Translations under genes and position numbers: made by a program | Shown here: in pieces, positions 61,221-64,000 of the stretch | Numbering within the stretch: position 1 is the first letter of the stretch | Layout of the letters: every line of letters begins with the position of its first letter | Origin: an uncultured Prevotella sp. | GTDB taxonomy: Bacteria > Bacteroidota > Bacteroidia > Bacteroidales > Bacteroidaceae | Direction: 5' to 3' | DNA length: 64,000 bases | Assembly: GCF_946407605.1 (NCBI RefSeq) | Contig: NZ_CAMJOS010000005.1 | Location: forward strand, 62,001 to 126,000 | The notes under the pieces: model-generated | The model's input: only the letters and a program-made list of their open reading frames with translations | Told to the model about the DNA's origin: nothing | Database searches by the model: none

Positions 61221-62791
61221 TAGCCTAACAGTTCAATGGCTTTCTTTGTTCTGCGAATGGTTTCTTCCTTGCCTAGGAAGGTTGACAGCTCGTACATATC
61301 GGGACCCTGACCAGCACCCACGAGGGCAATGCGCCATGCGTTCCAGGGCTTGATGCCAGTCTGCTCTACCCAGGGGTCGATGACGGCCTTCTGGCCCTCA
61401 ACGCTCCAGTCTGTGATGGTCTCCAGCACAGCCACCATCTGGCTCATCTGCTCAGCAGTATTCTCGTTCCAGTTCTTGCGGATAAACTTGTCGCCTTCCT
61501 TGTCGAAGCTGGTGGGAGCCACGAAGAAGAACTTGGTGAGGGGCCACAGGTCGCTGGGGAACGACACGTTACGCTTGCGTTTGTTGCCCAGTTTATCCTG
61601 ATATTCAATGACTTTCGTCTTCATCATCCTTATCACCTCAGCCTCCTGCTCAGCAGTAGCGTCGATGCCGTTGTCCTTAAGCAGCTTGTCGAAAGCAGGA
61701 CACCAGTCGGTGTCAGGATGCATGAGCAGATACTGATGGTTGAACCAAGCGGCTTTCACATAGTCGAACTTGGCGCCAGCCTTAGAGCACTTGGTGATAT
61801 CGAACAGGGGCACCAGCTCGTCTAGTGAGAAGATTTCCTGCTCACCACCAGGGTTCCAGCCCAGCAGAGCCAGGAAGTTGATGACGGCCTCAGGGAAATA
61901 ACCGTACTCGCGGTAGCCGCTGCAGAACACAGGGTTGCCTTCCTTGTCTTTGCCGTGCCAGTCGAGGGGGAACACAGGGAATCCCAGCTCGTCGCCATCG
62001 CGCTTCGATAGCTTGCCCTTTCCACTCGGCTTGAGCAGCAGGGGCAGATGAGCAAAGCGAGGCATGGTGTCCTCCCAGCCAAAGGCCTGATAGAGCAGCA
62101 CATGGAGTGGGGCAGAAGGCAACCACTCCTCGCCACGAATCACGTGGGTAATCTCCATCAGATGGTCGTCGACGATGTTAGCCAGATGATATGTAGGCAG
62201 CTCGTCGTGACGCTTGTAGAGCACCTTGTCGTCGCAAATCTCGCTCTTCACACGCACCTCGCCACGAATCATATCATCGACCAGCACTTCCTGACCGGGC
62301 TCCACCTTGAAGCGCACCACCCAGGTGTCAGTATCACGCATCAGCTGCTCCACCTCTTCCTTGGGCAGGGTCAGCGAGTTGCGCATCTGACTGCGAGTGT
62401 GGCAGTCGTACTGGAAATTCTCTACAGCCTCGCGCTTGGCAGCCAGCTCCTGAGGTGTGTCGAAAGCCACGTAGGCCTTACCGTTGTCGAGCAGCAACTG
62501 CACATACTTCTTATAGATGTCGCGACGCTCGCTCTGACGATAGGGGCCATAGTTGCCGCCGAAGCTCACACCTTCGTCGAACTTGATGCCCAGCCACTGG
62601 AAGGCTTCGATGATATAAGCCTCAGCCTCAGGCACAAAGCGGGTGGTGTCGGTGTCCTCGATACGGAACACCAGCTCGCCGCCGTGCTGACGGGCAAAGA
62701 GATAGTTGTACAAAGCGGTACGAACACCGCCGATATGGAGGGGTCCTGTGGGACTGGGTGCAAAGCGCACCCTTACTTTTCTGTCTGTCAT
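61220..62791 (-). CDS. gltX: Glutamate-tRNA ligase
   Basis: The 523-residue enzyme has the HIGH motif in [26 protein letters not shown] and the KMSKS-type KLSKRDGD. It charges tRNA-Glu. No GlnS-type anticodon domain is visible, so it is a GluRS rather than GlnRS. It is the first gene of the operon with waaA and the phosphoesterase, behind a TACCTTTG promoter (62825-62818). Confidence 0.97.
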   Translation of the reverse strand: MTDRKVRVRFAPSPTGPLHIGGVRTALYNYLFARQHGGELVFRIEDTDTTRFVPEAEAYIIEAFQWLGIKFDEGVSFGGNYGPYRQSERRDIYKKYVQLLLDNGKAYVAFDTPQELAAKREAVENFQYDCHTRSQMRNSLTLPKEEVEQLMRDTDTWVVRFKVEPGQEVLVDDMIRGEVRVKSEICDDKVLYKRHDELPTYHLANIVDDHLMEITHVIRGEEWLPSAPLHVLLYQAFGWEDTMPRFAHLPLLLKPSGKGKLSKRDGDELGFPVFPLDWHGKDKEGNPVFCSGYREYGYFPEAVINFLALLGWNPGGEQEIFSLDELVPLFDITKCSKAGAKFDYVKAAWFNHQYLLMHPDTDWCPAFDKLLKDNGIDATAEQEAEVIRMMKTKVIEYQDKLGNKRKRNVSFPSDLWPLTKFFFVAPTSFDKEGDKFIRKNWNENTAEQMSQMVAVLETITDWSVEGQKAVIDPWVEQTGIKPWNAWRIALVGAGQGPDMYELSTFLGKEETIRRTKKAIELLG

Positions 62792-62817
62792 TATACCTTA
62801 TTATATAAATTTGGCTG

Positions 62818-62907
62818 CAAAGGTACGAAATAATTCTTAATTATCGGTTGTCAGTTCGAATTTTATTCGTTTTACATGCAAGAATTGTCGATAATTTAGT
62901 ATCTTTG
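62818..62907. promoter_or_regulatory. Divergent promoters of gltX and the HD-domain gene
   Basis: TACCTTTG on the minus strand (62825-62818) serves gltX and TATCTTTG on the plus strand (62900-62907) serves the HD-domain gene, which starts at 62928. The two -7 elements are 75 bp apart. Confidence 0.7.
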
Positions 62908-62927
62908 CACGCAAATCCCATAAAACT

Positions 62928-64000
62928 ATGCAGAAATTTAACTTTAAAACAGATATAACATGGCGCGATGTGGTGCTGCGTGTGGCCTTGGTGCTGGGCA
63001 CGGTGGCGCTGATAGTGTGGTTCATGCCTCGCGATAATGCCCACAACTACAAGATGGAGATGGGTAAGGTGTGGCTATACAATGATTTGGTGGCCACCTT
63101 CGACTTCCCTGTCTTCAAAAGCGACTCGCTGGTACAGAGCGAGCGTGAAGAGGCAGTACGTAATTTCGCACCCTATTACATCTTCAATAAAGAGGTTGGC
63201 CCGCGTCAGGAGAAGCTGTTGGCAGAGCATCTCAGGAAGAACTTCCCAGAGTATGGGCGAAGCTTCCAGCATACGATGGTCAACTATCTGCAAAAGGTTT
63301 ATACTATGGGTATCGTCAATGATGAAGAGCCGCTGGGCAATGCCGCAGACTCTTTGCAGATGTTGCGACGTATTGACGATAAGGAGGTGACGGAGATCCC
63401 TGCCATACAGGTGGCTACGCCGCGTCAGGTCTATGAGGAGTTTCTGCAGTCGCCGCAGTTGCTGATCTATCGCGATGTGCTCAAGGAGATAGACCTCAAC
63501 GTGTTCTTGGAACCTAACCTTATCTATGATGAGGACCGTAGTGAGTCGGCACGCCTTGATCTGCTTAACAGCGTGCCGCTGGCTGTTGGCGTGGTGCAAA
63601 GCGGACAGAAGATTGTGAGTCAGGGTGAGGTTGTCACGCCTCAGACCTATCAGGTCATCAGCTCTTATCTGAAAGAGTTGGACCGTCGTCACTCAAACAT
63701 TAACTCGGAACTGTCAAAGTTCCTTGGCGAGACGCTCTTCGTGCTGATTATCATCACGCTCTTTACGCTCTATCTCACGCTTTATCGCAAGGACTATTTT
63801 CAGCGCATGCGCTCTATCGGCATGATCTTCGCATTCATCATCATTGCCACAGCAATGGCATCGGTCTTGGTGGGACATACCATGTTCCATGTCTTTGTGC
63901 TGCCCTTTGCCATTGTGCCGATATTCGTCAGGGTGTTTATGGATTCACGCACAGCCCTGATGGCGCATACTACCGTGGTGCTGATATGTGCTTCCCTCCT
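62928..64000 (+). CDS. HD-domain (YqfF/PgpH-like) seven-helix membrane protein, partial
   Basis: The plus strand is open from ATG 62928 to the window edge (357 residues). An N-terminal helix (LRVALVLGTVALIVWFM) is followed by a periplasmic domain of about 230 residues and then helices (GETLFVLIIITLFTLYLTLY; SIGMIFAFIIIATAMASVLVG; FVLPFAIVPIFVRVFM). This is the layout of 7TMR-HDED/HDIG proteins. In Firmicutes PgpH homologues degrade c-di-AMP. The HD domain would lie beyond the window, so this call rests on the N-terminal half only. Confidence 0.82.
   Translation, partial: MQKFNFKTDITWRDVVLRVALVLGTVALIVWFMPRDNAHNYKMEMGKVWLYNDLVATFDFPVFKSDSLVQSEREEAVRNFAPYYIFNKEVGPRQEKLLAEHLRKNFPEYGRSFQHTMVNYLQKVYTMGIVNDEEPLGNAADSLQMLRRIDDKEVTEIPAIQVATPRQVYEEFLQSPQLLIYRDVLKEIDLNVFLEPNLIYDEDRSESARLDLLNSVPLAVGVVQSGQKIVSQGEVVTPQTYQVISSYLKELDRRHSNINSELSKFLGETLFVLIIITLFTLYLTLYRKDYFQRMRSIGMIFAFIIIATAMASVLVGHTMFHVFVLPFAIVPIFVRVFMDSRTALMAHTTVVLICASL

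Overview
The window comes from a Bacteroidota genome, most likely a Prevotella-type gut or rumen bacterium. At least 19 promoters carry the Bacteroidota -7 element TAnnTTTG just ahead of the true start codons, Shine-Dalgarno sites are mostly absent, and the window holds type IX secretion genes (PorP, GldKLMN), a fused ADP-forming acyl-CoA synthetase, a GH115 glucuronidase and SLC13/TrkA-C permease typical of that group. No rRNA, tRNA, CRISPR array, prophage or insertion sequence was recognised.

Layout. 0-4 kb: a partial sugar isomerase diverges from a metal-uptake locus (small His/Cys protein, TonB receptor, His-rich DUF4625 lipoprotein). 4-8 kb: an aminotransferase faces an operon that places an SLC13 permease between an RsbW-like kinase and a STAS antagonist. 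8-13.3 kb: ADP-forming acyl-CoA synthetase divergent from two PaaK ligases and an ACT protein; with iorA-iorB at 51-53 kb these can form an arylpyruvate to arylacetate plus ATP route. 13.4-17 kb: GH115, gmk, nadD. 17-26.3 kb: surface-glycan genes (two glycosyltransferases, flippase, acyltransferase, LicD, a frameshifted glycerophosphodiesterase, an opine-dehydrogenase-like protein and a cytidylyltransferase/aminotransferase fusion). 26.3-31.5 kb: PD40 lipoprotein, DUF6057 membrane protein and metG. 31.6-40.6 kb: T9SS genes followed by a beta-barrel protein and priA. 40.6-47.3 kb: HerA-like ATPase, ROK protein, mdh, FAD reductase and a GH2 enzyme. 47.3-47.8 kb is non-coding and full of repeats. 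47.9-50.3 kb: ECF sigma factor, anti-sigma factor and an exported protein. 50.4-53.2 kb: gamma carbonic anhydrase-like protein and iorAB. 53.3-57.4 kb: two tandem thioredoxin-domain paralogues with duplicated control regions. 57.5-64 kb: an HU-like regulator behind a 21-nt operator array, an FMN-binding protein, an envelope operon (gltX, waaA, metallophosphoesterase) and a partial HD-domain membrane protein.

The most unusual signals are not single genes. (1) Short low-complexity repeats sit at many intra-operon gene junctions, one 26-nt word being identical at two unrelated junctions, and similar sequence seems to have entered three proteins in frame at linkers. (2) Four 21-nt units with a TTGCAAACTTTGCAA core lie in the leader of the HU-like gene, and related half-sites lie upstream of both thioredoxin paralogues, which suggests a small regulon. 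(3) A roughly 500-bp non-coding island carries an inverted-repeat-bounded element, a perfect hairpin and a tandem repeat. All functional calls rest on reading motifs by eye; no database search was run.
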